From Saccoglossus kowalevskii (taxonomy: Eukaryota > Hemichordata > Enteropneusta > Harrimaniidae): a DNA stretch of 64,000 bases. The translations under genes were made by a program, and so were the position numbers. Below, piece by piece: positions 1 to 11,229 of the stretch. Each line of letters begins with the position of its first letter. The stretch's first letter is position 1. The notes below the pieces were generated by a model. It made no database searches. It saw nothing but the letters and a program-made list of their open reading frames with translations, and was not told where the DNA came from. The stretch lies in assembly GCF_000003605.2 (NCBI RefSeq), contig NW_003139319.1, forward strand, positions 87,326 through 151,325. Reading direction: 5' to 3'.

Positions 1-210
1 CAACAAAGCCACATCCGGGGAATTTTGAATTATTGATTAACCATCGTATTATTCACTTTATTCAAACGCCGCAATATCCGAGATGCTGTCTGTCAAATTA
101 AGATTACAAGATTTTGACTCTAAGAAATTATACATTATACATTATGTCACGATATCAAGGTTGGATCAAGCAGCTGTAGAAAAATTGTCCATTATTTGTT
201 TTCATTTCAG

Positions 211-432
211 TATCTCATTGATGTTACGCGAATGACTGATATTGAGAGTTTGATAGAACCATACTGTGGTATAATGCACACAGATTCACACGAACATGTG
301 TATGAAACAAAGAGTATATTCTTCGATTGTTACTTACAGATTCCGAATCGGACGAAAAGTGTACAGTTTATTTTTGAAAAACATAACCTCTCTGTTGATT
401 ACATAAGCACGTTTGGCTCTCCTGAAACCTAG
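211..432 (+). CDS. candidate 3'-terminal coding exon, unknown protein
   Basis: A good 3' splice site (TTTGTTTTCATTTCAG, ending at 210) is followed by a frame that stays open in phase 0 for 73 codons and ends at TAG 430-432. The translated piece begins YLIDVTRMTDIE and ends STFGSPET. It holds two cysteines, one N-glycosylation sequon (NRT) and no low-complexity runs. An AATAAA lies at 660-665, about 230 bases after the stop, which would suit a 3' UTR. The upstream part of the gene would lie outside the window. I do not recognise the family. A start inside the piece (the ATG in 'TRMTD') is possible, so it could also be a chance ORF. The support is the acceptor, the open frame and the poly(A) signal, not homology. 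Confidence 0.3.
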   Translation, partial: YLIDVTRMTDIESLIEPYCGIMHTDSHEHVYETKSIFFDCYLQIPNRTKSVQFIFEKHNLSVDYISTFGSPET

Positions 433-2670
433 TGTATCGCGTGATTTGTAGTTTTGTTTTATTATCTCGCCCGGTATTTTGTATATGATAAACTAAATAC
501 ACCAGAGTACACGGGAACTGATAACTGAAGCGTTTTCGAAGATGTAGCATCTCCCGAGATTCAATATGTCATGTGAGATTACGTTATAATATATTCCAAG
601 ACAAGTTACATCACACGCGTACAAAATCCAAAAAAAACCCCGATGATTATGTTCTTTAGAATAAAGAATTACGAAACAATAACATGCTATGTAAATTAAA
701 CTGGTAGGTTTTGAAGGAATTTGATACACAGTGTTTTACAAAAACGGGACACAAAAAGCTTTGATTTGACGACATTGCGCTTCGAGCTAAGTAATAATGT
801 ATTTGTAATACGTCAGTTGTCAAACAGAAACACGTCTGCCCATTAATTTGAAAACATATTTGTACCATGAACGTATGTGATACATACTTTTGAAAAAAAA
901 GGTTATATATAGTATTAGGAAGAAGTGTGACGTGGCGGTTGATGAGTAGGACACACACCTTACGTAATTGAACGCAAGAAACGTTGTTTCATTCGTTGTT
1001 GTAGGAAAATTGTTTCATTCCCTTTGACGTATGCCGCACTTGCTTGTATTCTCGAGTGTCTTCCAATACAATAATGTTCCTGCTTTATTATACATCTTGC
1101 AAGAGATTTCAAAATTCGAATAGGCAATGAGTGTTAATTAATTCATCCATTTTCATTAACATTGTTCAAATACACATTACGCTCATTTGTGCATTGGCGA
1201 AATCGATCATAGATAAGTAGTAATTACTGTGAAGCCTTTACAAATTTTCTATATAATTCAGTGCCTGGTTTACAACGTTATTACTCATTCGAACAAATGA
1301 CAGTCTATGAATATGGTTGTATGTTTATTCGCTAATTTGTCTTTTCTGTGCCACTGAATATTTCGAGATATACCAATTATAGTATGGCTTACACAGATCG
1401 CAAATCGTAGAAATGCAAATCACAAAAATAAAAAAAGTGGATTTCCTCGCTAGTTTCTTACAGCATATTGGGTTGGAAAACTGATTGTCACTGTGTTGCA
1501 CGTGGACCAGTGCTGTGCACATAACACTTTCCGTTACGTATACTATACATATACTTATTTTGGAGAACGCGAAGAGACGTTGAGATTTCTTAGACAGTTT
1601 TGTGGAATGCGTGATATGAGGCTATCCATTCGATCGTACACGCTCGTACAAATGAATGATAGACAGATAGACAGAGGTGAGATCCCTAACCATTCAGACA
1701 AGTGCTTAACCACTCTTTTTAAAGCTTAGTTTGTGACTGTATGCCACGAGGACCAATTTAAAAACAATCAACATTTTAGAAAAATCGACGAATGTCACCA
1801 GGCTGATGACATCGTGACAGGAGTTCATTAAAATGGAAATATAATTTGACCTCCGCCTGGAAGCCGTATAATAAGTATATATTTGGATAAAGCCTGTCAT
1901 ATATGATATATATAACAAATGTTTCAAATGGCTAGCCAATAAATATCCAGTATTCACGTAGAAGATAAATAAGAACAGTTTACAATTAAATCGAGGAGAT
2001 TCTGCTGGGGTGAACATTAACGTCAAGCTGGATGAAATACTGATTTGACTATGATCTGATTGTATGATTCATTCTGAGATAATACTATCAAGTTAGATAC
2101 ATCAAGCTAGTAAACTATTGAATGGCTAGTAACACATATAAATTACCTGGAACATTTATAACTGCTAATTCAACTGAGGCGAAAAATAACAAACCATACC
2201 AGTACAACCAAAGCACCAACCTGGTTCAAACCTTGTACGCCGTAAATCCCCAAATTTAGATTAAGTAATAACTATTTTTTTCTAAATCAAATGAAGCTAG
2301 CGTAGGATTGTATTTACAATGAAACAAAGTTCACATAAAGTGATAAAAAGATGATTAGACATTTCATCAATTTTTCACAGAAATCATCCTAAGAGAGTGA
2401 CGATTTGATTGGACATGGAAGGCATCTTTTAATTGACCACTGAACACTGATGTATTTTTGTGTTGGTATCTGAGTTGAGTGAGGCTTATTCGTATTTATA
2501 GTGCGGCATATCTGTGATTTGAAAATGAATAGGTATTTATAAATACGTTAGACAATATTGACGAGCATATATATTGTTATTTGATAATGTATAATGATAA
2601 ATGCATTTAAAACTATGATTCACCATGGCAACGCTGTTCTCGTGTCACACTCCTGAGTGAATGAAATTCT
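433..2670. other. noncoding stretch, nothing recognised
   Basis: AT-rich sequence with short ORFs only. None of them shows a recognisable motif or paired splice sites. The only point of note is the AATAAA at 660-665 already linked to the preceding candidate exon. Confidence 0.6.
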
Positions 2671-2720
2671 CTAATACGCATGCGCACCGCACGATAACAA
2701 ACACCGCACATGCGTATTAG
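2671..2720. repeat. short foldback with CpG-rich arms
   Basis: The left arm CTAATACGCATGCGC and the right arm, whose reverse complement is CTAATACGCATGTGCG, form a near-perfect inverted repeat of about 16 bp around a loop of about 18 bp. A related inverted repeat with similar arms lies at 57443-57510, so this may be a dispersed foldback family. The arm also overlaps an NRF-1-like CGCATGCGCA motif. Confidence 0.5.
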
Positions 2721-3527
2721 TTGTTTTAATTTTGTGAGTTGTCTGTTTTGTCTGAGTTGGTGTGCAGTGTGAAGTAACAAAAAAAGCATTGAAAATATGT
2801 TTTCGTTTATATTTTTAATAGTAGAATGTTAATCAAATGTATGTAAAAATACATCAAAATTGGTGCAAGCTATTTTTAATGTATAGATTTTCAAATTTAC
2901 TATATTTTAGTGGCATGTTATTGACGAATTTGTTTCAACAGTTGTCTGATTTCAATAATAAATAGTATCAAAAAGGTTACAATTATTGTCGTCTTTGTAA
3001 CCAATAATCAACCTGCATAAGCCGTTACTAACAAAACCTCTTCTCATCCAACCATTTCGAGTGATAATCAGTGATCATTACTGAAACGTGAATCGTCACT
3101 TTAACTGCGCTCACTCAATTACGTTCAACGTTAATAACATACCTGCAGAGAGTGATTTTAGTGCCACGTACGTTGACATAAAAGTGATATAAACATCACA
3201 CTGCTTAAAAAGAAAAGTGAAGCTCAGCTGGATTATTATCGTACAGCTACATTAATCGTATTTTTTACTTAATTCTCAATATCAAAGTATATTTATCTCG
3301 CGACGTGGCACAAATGCCAGGGATTTATTGGTGCTTCGAACCTTTAGTTATATTTTTACTATCACTGGTTACGTTTAATGTTATTTGCCAGCACGATACG
3401 AAATGACGACAATTTGAAGGTCACTGTTAGTTAATAATGTTATCAATATCTTCTTCGTGTCGAAATTCGCTTGATAAAATAATATATCAAAAGTTTAATA
3501 TTTCAATTCACAAGTAATACGGGAGTG
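2721..3527. other. noncoding stretch, nothing recognised
   Basis: AT-rich sequence without a convincing ORF, repeat or RNA gene that I can see. Confidence 0.6.
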
Positions 3528-3686
<159 letters not shown>

Positions 3687-3700
3687 GTATATATATATAT

Positions 3701-4364
3701 TCATGTTTCCATTCCTCACATGTACTCATCTATTTTACCCACATCCACCATTGTGCAAAGAAAAAAACACGATAATGAGTAATAAAATGTTCTCCCTTTT
3801 CAATTTGAAAAGATTAAAATCGCACAAAACATGTTTCCCGATGTCGCGATATCGTTGACGTGTTTCCGCGTACAATGTGCGCAACCGCCAACGTATGATA
3901 CCATATATAAATGAGTCATTAGCTGAGATTCACAATAAAACATTTTTGTGAACCGAACATACAAGGAAGAGTGAGAAGGACTGTTTTCCCGAGTGAAGAC
4001 CCGGGCAACAGACCCCATACATATATACTGTATGCCATGAATTAACACTCGCCATACCGTCAGTGTGTAAGGCTATAGTGTAATTGATTCGTGTGTAACC
4101 TATTAAAGACCCGCCGCAACTGTTTTTTTTTAGCTGAGCCGGGGGCATCATCAAATAGGCTCATTAAAACCTTTGAAATTCATCCATATAGCAGTTATTA
4201 CGCCCGTGGTTTGTTCTTAGTTGAAACAAGTGTCACACTCTAATGGGTACATGTTTCACGGGTGTGAAAGTTACTGTGTTTTGTCTTGTTTGTTTTTGTT
4301 CTCATAGAATATGTTTTCAATTAGTATAACCCTCTGTAGACTTTGATGAAATTTTATATTAATA
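3701..4364. other. noncoding 5' flank of the receptor gene
   Basis: No ORF with support. This would be an intron or upstream flank if the splice site at 4382 is used by the receptor transcript. Confidence 0.5.
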
Positions 4365-4382
4365 TTCTCTTATCTTTTGCAG
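4365..4382 (+). promoter_or_regulatory. candidate 3' splice site in the receptor 5' UTR
   Basis: A pyrimidine-rich tract TTCTCTTATCTTTTGCAG ends at 4382, 425 bases before the receptor start codon. If used, the receptor coding exon begins at 4383, with an untranslated first exon further upstream. The sequence fits the metazoan acceptor consensus well, but usage is inferred. Confidence 0.4.
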
Positions 4383-4686
4383 ATTTCTGAATTGCTTATC
4401 TTCTACTAGCAATCATGTCACCATCAGAATGACCAATAACCAACGCGAATAGTCGGCGATTGGAACGGCTGTTTGTATACGCTTTTCCACCACTTCCTAT
4501 TATAATCATAACCGGGATATGGCCAAATGTATTACCATAACAATAACAAGCTACGACGTTGATGAGTGTAAACAAACAAATGTATGCCCCTGTATTTTCC
4601 TGTATGCCACATTGGAATAAGTACTTAATGTTCATTCACTATTAACCGATCGGACTGAAATTGCGAGAGCGTACACAACGTTCAAA

Positions 4687-4725
4687 ATGGGTGAAGATTA
4701 TTTGACTATTACCGCTCGTTTTTGA
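4687..4725 (+). promoter_or_regulatory. upstream ORF (12 codons) before the receptor
   Basis: ATG at 4687 lies in a strong initiation context (A at -3, G at +4: CAAAATGG) and opens a 12-codon frame, MGEDYLTITARF, closed by TGA at 4723-4725. The stop is 82 bases before the receptor ATG at 4808, and the frames differ. If the transcript includes this stretch, the ORF would be expected to damp translation of the receptor and force reinitiation. The uORF is directly visible; its regulatory role is inferred. Confidence 0.45.
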
Positions 4726-4807
4726 ACACTGTGCCCGACCACGCCATTTTGTGCAATTGTTTCATACCTATGCCTGTCTTCAACGCTACAAGACGAGATA
4801 TGTTAAG

Positions 4808-6376
4808 ATGTATTACAACAATTCAAGTTATGCAGCAAATACAACTTCGCTGAATGGAGAGATTATCATATATTTATCGGCGGAAAACATTTTTGTGTCT
4901 ATTTTCGCAATAGCTGTCACTTTCGTGACGGTCTTTGGAAATACTTTAGTAGTTCTGGCGGTGCTGACGGAGAGACGACTCAGGAAAGTCTCTAACGTCT
5001 TTATTGTAAACTTGGCAGTTAGCGATTTGCTTGTTGGATTATTCGTAACACCGATGGCCGCTATTAGCTACGTCACGGAATACTGGTCGTTTGGAGTGTT
5101 TGTATGCGACCTTTTTATTTCCTTGGATGTAATCTGCTGTACAGCGAGCATATGTAGTCTCTGTGTTATTAGTATCGACCGGTACAAAGCTATCACCCAG
5201 CCGCTGAAGTACGCATTAAAAAGGACGCCTCAACGGGCTGCCGTCATGGTTGCCATTGTGTGGTTCGTAGCTCTTGCTGTTGCGCTTCCACCGCTGTTTG
5301 GGTGGAGAGAAGACCGTAGTTCCGAAATCACAGAGTGTTTAATCAGCCAAGAAGAATCATATACCATATACTCAACAGTCGGTGCATTTTATCTCCCATT
5401 GTTTATCATGGTGGGAGTGTATCTGAAAATTTTTCAAGCCATTAAAAATCGCAGGAAGAAATTTCTCGACCACGGAGACGTATCGACGACACAGGTGCAT
5501 TTGACTTCTACGAGCGATAAGAATAAACATTCAGTAAACGCCGAACAGATGTATCCATTAAGGAGGTTGCGTAAAGAGACCGGTGACAGTAAAACAAAAA
5601 CAGAGGTTGTTCACCCGCAGATAGGTTACCGATTAAGCAAACAGCAAAGTTACTCATTATTCGTGTCGGAAGATGAAATTGATTCTGACGATGATATGAC
5701 TGTGATCCCACTTCCGGAAACGGCACTGACTTGCTCCAACTCATATTTGACAACTTTGGCTGCGATTCAACTCCAGCGTAACCTAACGATGAGTAACCCG
5801 GATTTAGTTCAGATAACGGCAAAGAAGGTCAGAAAAAAGGCGTGTTGTGGAAAAGGAAGGCGACCTAAAAAACCGTGCTTGACGCCAGCGCTGCGGAATC
5901 GGCGTTCAATTTACAACAAACAGGTGTCCTTTGCCAAACAGTTGTCCTTTCGCCTGAAAACATCGCGCTCGTGTAGCGTTAGTGGCAAGCTGGCCTGTAA
6001 CGGCAAGGTAAACGTGAAATTCAAAAGAAAATACAGATCACCAATAATTGTAACACCTCCCGAACACACTTCACGAAGCTCATCGTCGCGTGACGCGCGC
6101 ATATCCGTCTCGCAAGAGAAAAAAGCCGCCAAGACGCTAGGGATAATCATGGGAACGTTCATTTTTTGCTGGCTGCCATTTTTTATTATGGCGCTTGTTC
6201 TACCCTTTTGTAAGGAGCATTGCCAGAATTTTCCTATCGTCGTCATGGATATATTCACGTGGTTGGGATATATGAACTCGGCGCTGAATCCGCTTATTTA
6301 TACTTTTTTTAATCTGGAATTTAGAAAAGCTTTTAACAGAATTTTAAGATGTAAATGTTCTTCATACTCCTACTGA
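4808..6376 (+). CDS. serotonin receptor, 5-HT1/5-HT7-like class A GPCR
   Basis: Seven-transmembrane amine receptor of 522 residues, read as one uninterrupted exon. The start is the first ATG in frame (A at -3). The frame is open back to TGA 4703-4705, but no other ATG lies between. Conserved landmarks are N45 (1.50), D73 (2.50), C100 (3.25) paired with C177 in loop 2, D107 (3.32, amine counter-ion), DRY 124-126, W152 (4.50), P197 (5.50), FxxCWLPFF 451-459, W485, G487-Y488 and NPLIY 494-498. C111-T112, S189-T190 with A193 at 5.46, and A462 at 6.55 point to serotonin rather than catecholamine or octopamine, which usually need Ser at 5.46. TM6 (TLGIIMGTFIFCWLPFF) is close to vertebrate 5-HT1A. 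TM3 and TM5 also recall 5-HT7/5-HT5. Loop 3 is very long (about 213-437), basic, with an acidic cluster EDEIDSDDD at 288-296. The tail is short with C515/C517 as likely palmitoylation sites. Long loop 3 and short tail suit a Gi-coupled 5-HT1 type. N-glycosylation sequons lie at N4/N5 and N11. Base composition is clearly less AT-rich than the flanks. Confidence 0.95.
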   Translation: MYYNNSSYAANTTSLNGEIIIYLSAENIFVSIFAIAVTFVTVFGNTLVVLAVLTERRLRKVSNVFIVNLAVSDLLVGLFVTPMAAISYVTEYWSFGVFVCDLFISLDVICCTASICSLCVISIDRYKAITQPLKYALKRTPQRAAVMVAIVWFVALAVALPPLFGWREDRSSEITECLISQEESYTIYSTVGAFYLPLFIMVGVYLKIFQAIKNRRKKFLDHGDVSTTQVHLTSTSDKNKHSVNAEQMYPLRRLRKETGDSKTKTEVVHPQIGYRLSKQQSYSLFVSEDEIDSDDDMTVIPLPETALTCSNSYLTTLAAIQLQRNLTMSNPDLVQITAKKVRKKACCGKGRRPKKPCLTPALRNRRSIYNKQVSFAKQLSFRLKTSRSCSVSGKLACNGKVNVKFKRKYRSPIIVTPPEHTSRSSSSRDARISVSQEKKAAKTLGIIMGTFIFCWLPFFIMALVLPFCKEHCQNFPIVVMDIFTWLGYMNSALNPLIYTFFNLEFRKAFNRILRCKCSSYSY

Positions 6377-8959
6377 GGCCATGTTAATACATTTCATTCA
6401 CGTACTCACATTGCTTATTTTAAAATATCGGCGTGACTATAATCGATTTAATACTAGACTCAATATAATTTTTAGATATAACGACACATCATGTTCAGAC
6501 AGTTACAAGCAAGCGGTTACGCCATTTGAAGCGATTTGGTGAATATCATCACACTTAAACAACAAAAAATCAAAACATTCGCCGTCAGTGTCGTTGTATG
6601 ACGTGATAGCATAAGTCATACCCGGTTTACTTCACTCAATAACACTTCAGCCTTGTAGCCGTCTGTCCTTATAGGCACTTTATACACTATAAGGACATTA
6701 TTTGTACCGCAACCCCCACAGGAGAATCGAATACTCTACGGATACACTTAGCACCTGAACATTTACCGGAGGTAATACGCTTTCAAAGAAATATCCATAG
6801 TGAAATGTAATACCTTACACAATCATGACACTAAATGGGGGATCAATTACTCGTTTCATAGTCCACACTTCGATTGGAAATAACCAGTATTTATATATAA
6901 ATCAAATAAGTCACCTATATTATCTTTGATGATTCCGCTGCATGAAATGCGCGGCACGCTATCTTGGAAACTGTTCCGACTTAAAGTCAATTATTGAAAA
7001 TCGACAATTTTATCAAATTGATACGACCTTTGGCTTTCGCTCGGCATCGCAATGGCAGGTGTACATAATGTGATAAGTGTATCCTTGAAGCTCTGGTTGC
7101 TGACGTCATATGCATGTAAGTCAACAGCACGTCTCTTCCATTCTGCAAAAAACACGACGCAGCTTGCAGAGAATTGTTGATATGTGTGTGAACTTTAAAA
7201 ATATCACACTATCGTTATGTAAGTTTTACCCACAATGCACATCAATACGCAAATCGGCTAGGAAGTGTTTTATTCCAATTTTGCAGGTAAGCCTTAATAT
7301 TAAGACATGTAAGAAAATACTACCCAGTAAATAATTTTCGGGCGTGGCATATTTTAACGAACGATCGATGCGTGACACGGTTTCAATTGTTAGGCACAAT
7401 TAACACATTTACAATTGAAGGATTGCAGCCGTGTCATTTTTTTATCATTTGGAGATGTTGATTGAGTTATGATTAAAAAATACAACTAGCTTACCTAACC
7501 ATATTCCATATGAGTCGATATTATAAGCGAGGAGGTGGGCTTATTACTAATTTATAAACCCTTATATACTGTACGTCCACTCGTGACGAAAAAAAACGCT
7601 TCCTGTTTGAGATGCTGATTAGATGGGGATGCTACTATACGCAATGAAAGGCAGGGTAAGTTGTGAGATAATGGAATGCAACATCGCTGATAATGTTTGA
7701 TTTCTTATGTGCGCAATAACAGTATCATAACATGTATTCATGAACATTGTTGTCAAATGTACAACAATGGATTTTATGTGAACGTTTACTGCTGCACTTT
7801 TGAGGGATAATAGTAATTAAATTTTTGAAAACAAATCTGCAATCAACTTTTATTTCCAAAACATCCTTCACAACACTATGATCACATTCTTTGTCTCATG
7901 CGCACTTTTTATCTCAAGTGATACGCTGTATTATACATTTACTTGATTTCATTGATTATAACATTTTTCAATAAAATATCATCATCCGCTGTCAGTTTAT
8001 TACACTGTGCCGAGTTATTACGAGCCCTCGTTAAATTATAATGATTATAATGATGAGGCAGAGAAGGAACATGCATTAAACATCGTAGACCCTTCGCTGT
8101 CTGAGTAATAACTGGGTCAAGTGCATGTGATTTCTGTCAATGGTGTTTGCTATATTAATGAAAATGAAATTGTAATTATCCATATCGCCTGCGCTTCTGG
8201 GTTATCTTAGTTTGAGAGAGTTCACTAACCGAATTGTCGGCAATGTAGAGAATACTAATATAGAACGAAAGGATAGCCGAGGACAGACGAGTCACGACGT
8301 GCCATACTACAGTTTGGTTGATGCGCTCAAGGCGATTGTTCTAAAATTACACGTATCTCATTGTTGAGAAGATCACGAATTGCTAAACTCATGCATTTGT
8401 TGTTAATTTAAATGATGATCCGTATTCAATCGTATAATTATGACGTTATTCGTAGACTGCCTGGACATATATCAACCGGGTATAAAGCACTCTATTCGTA
8501 GTACTTTCGTTCGTTTAACTAAACTGGATTATGCTTTATCGTAAATACGGCAACTTGTTATTTATTCGATTGAATTATCAACTAATTGTGTTTGCCCTGA
8601 TAACAATCGCTTTACTATAAAATTGTAAACAATCGTCGCGCCTCTGATCTTGACATTGCTCTGGTTTAGGTTTGCTGATTTTAAGATAGTACATTACGCG
8701 AATTGTACAGATTGAGAATAAAGAGCTCTCGACATACTGCATTGTCAGAGAAAGGATAGCCAAGAACGAATAACTAGTCACCACTTGCTCTAATGCACTC
8801 TGTTCTTTTTTCTGCATTTTGAAAATGGCATCAGCAAATGTGCTGTTATCGTTATTGTTGAAGTTGTTTGTATGTTAACGTTATTTGCAGACATACTGAC
8901 AGAACATTTATCGGAAAATGTGGGTCTGAAATCAGACTAAAAGTAAGCTCAAGATTGTA

Positions 8960-8961
<2 letters not shown>
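6377..8961. other. 3' flank of the receptor, noncoding
   Basis: No canonical AATAAA is seen close after the receptor stop, so the 3' end is not defined. A palindromic CRE core TGACGTCA lies at 7101-7108. At 8824 an ATG opens a 17-codon hydrophobic frame (MASANVLLSLLLKLFVC) followed by an acceptor-like TTATTTGCAG ending at 8890. From 8891 a phase-compatible frame runs to a donor-like AAAA|GTAAGC near 8940. This is too little to call a gene. Confidence 0.5.

Positions 8962-9041
<80 letters not shown>
8962..9041. repeat. (TA)n microsatellite
   Basis: About 40 TA units without interruption. A second, shorter (AT)n run lies at 9087-9109, about 45 bases further on. Confidence 0.97.
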
Positions 9042-9043
<2 letters not shown>

Positions 9044-9086
9044 ACTGTCAGTTAGTTATAATTAAAAAAATACTGTGTTTCAATGC

Positions 9087-9109
9087 ATATATATATATAT
9101 ATATATATA
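9087..9109. repeat. short (AT)n microsatellite
   Basis: About 11 AT units, close to the larger TA tract. Possibly a split product of one older array. Confidence 0.9.
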
Positions 9110-11229
9110 ACTCCGTGGTGTTATTTCCAGAAACGCAATTATTTGAAAGATATTTAATGCTGCAAGGCAGTAATTAGAGTATTATATCCAATATTGAACT
9201 ACATATAATTCATCCAGCTTCCGAAAGAACTGGTTACATATATACCTTGGCGTCAAAGGCTCGGATCATATGAATAATACTACACTCGTTTAATAAGTCC
9301 GATATCTATTTGATATTTTCTATAAATGTATTCGTGTTATCAAATACAATATTACAGGCGGTGAAAGGCGGAGAACGCTCGGCGACGTGCGATGACTATT
9401 ATTACTAAAATATAACGTGCCTTGAATTGTATAATTGTTAAATGAACTAACATTTCTGTAAAGCAGACTGAACAAAATAATTAGGATTAAGCAGACTTGA
9501 TTTACAGTAAAAACAATACATATCACACTCACCCCGAACAAATCTATTTCCATTTAATCATGTGTGTATACACAGCAGTATAGGCAGTACCGATAAAACA
9601 TTGTTTGAATTTGTGATATCATCATTTGAAGCTTGGTAGCACTTCATGTTGTCTAGCAACTTCAACCCTTATAACTTATAGATTACTTTTTGAACCAACA
9701 CAAAAATTATCATACTCATAGGCAAATTATTTACCCTGAATAAAGGACAACAACAATTGTGCAAAGCTTGATATGTGAATCCAGGTTAGACTAAGCTAAG
9801 GCTGACTATTTAGTGGTTTGTCACCTTAGATTATTCATACATAAACAACCCAGGTCGCAAAAAAAAGGGTAAAACATTAGAAACAAAAACGTCTCAAAAG
9901 CGCAACAAAACTATAATTATCATAACAATATATTGGCAGAAAGTTAAAAGAAGTATTGTATATTTATTTTGATGTGTTATTTGTGCATTTACAAGTAGAA
10001 TGGCAGGCGATAATATTTTTGAACAAACATGTACCGAAAATGATGGACAGCAGAGACCACACCATTTCCCAGCATGCCTTGCAGATTATACATTTTACCG
10101 TGAAACAAACATTTCACTACTGGGCGCTCGTGAATATAATTCCCATATAACAGTATTTACCGGTGCTGTCAATCTTTAAGGAAGTCCATTCAAAGAGAAC
10201 GCATTGGATGTAAAACAATGCATCTAATGTGCGTAGTCCTGATTTTTATATAATTTATCATTTCGCCATACAACGTCAAGTTAAGAGCGTCAGGTCTAAG
10301 AGGGGCAAATACTGACAGGGAAATAAGTTAGTTATTCAAAACCGTGAAAGAAACAGAATTATATCAGTTCCAGGCATGTTACATCACCGGCAAAATTCGT
10401 CCCCTTACAACCAATTAACAAATAATGGAATAGTTATTCTGGTAAAAGTCCGATAAAATCAATGTGTTGTATGGGAATCCTACTAAAAAATTATGGAATG
10501 ATTATTGTGGTATAAAATATTTAATGCAATACTGTACGTGTTACTTTTATAGATTTCCTCGAGGACGGATACATTTTCTAATCTCGGTGTAAAACAATAA
10601 TAATTATGTCTGTGTGACTCAATGTAATCGTTATAACATGCGCCTCACGGTCATTGCACCTGGCTGTGCTAATACATCTGTTAGACGTGGGCGAGACAAT
10701 GTATCGTGCACTGAAGGTACATGCTTATTCGCTTCTCAATACATATGAATATTTTTTGTTTTACGGCCTTGCATTTATTGTAACTAAAAAGTACGAAGCA
10801 AATTGACAACACGTGGAACATGGTCATTTATTTGAGATGAATTATCCGTCTGTGATACTAATGAAAATGTAGAAAGTTTAAAAACAGAGAAATTCCAGTC
10901 ATTCACTTGTCGCAATGCTATTTGGGTATCTAACGACTCACATGTAAGTCTTCTTGAGTTTTACGATAGGGAACATTTGGTGAAATTAAAATAATGTTAA
11001 TTTTTGAATTTTATCCTCAAATTAAACTTAATCATTTAAATGTACTCTCTGTAATACGAGTGTGTCATTTCACAATTTCCTCAAATTATCTAATAATTTA
11101 CCAAAAATAAGAAGCCTGATCATTCTGGTATCATATCTAAAGTCATATTATATATACATTTGCATAACAAGTTGAAATGTTGAAGAATGTTTTACTAGGA
11201 GCAAAGATGCATTAGTACCACATTCAGGC
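9110..11229. other. noncoding stretch
   Basis: A small CpG-rich patch at 9358-9395 reads AVKGGERSATCDDYYY then stop after an ATTACAG. Its acceptor tract is poor and I do not call it an exon. Otherwise nothing recognised. Confidence 0.55.

Noticed and set aside
3325-3350. Minus-strand GGTTCGAA phrase as a tRNA
   Set aside because: The T-arm does not pair and no cloverleaf can be drawn.
4751-4807. Upstream extension of the receptor frame beginning at a GTG codon
   Set aside because: Animal initiation at GTG is not expected. The first in-frame ATG is at 4808 with A at -3, and the extra 19 residues look like untranslated sequence.
5508-6258. Minus-strand ORFs inside the receptor
   Set aside because: Shadows of the receptor coding sequence.
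9355-9410. CpG-rich AVKGGERSATCDDYYY frame as a terminal exon
   Set aside because: Poor pyrimidine tract before the AG and only 16 codons.
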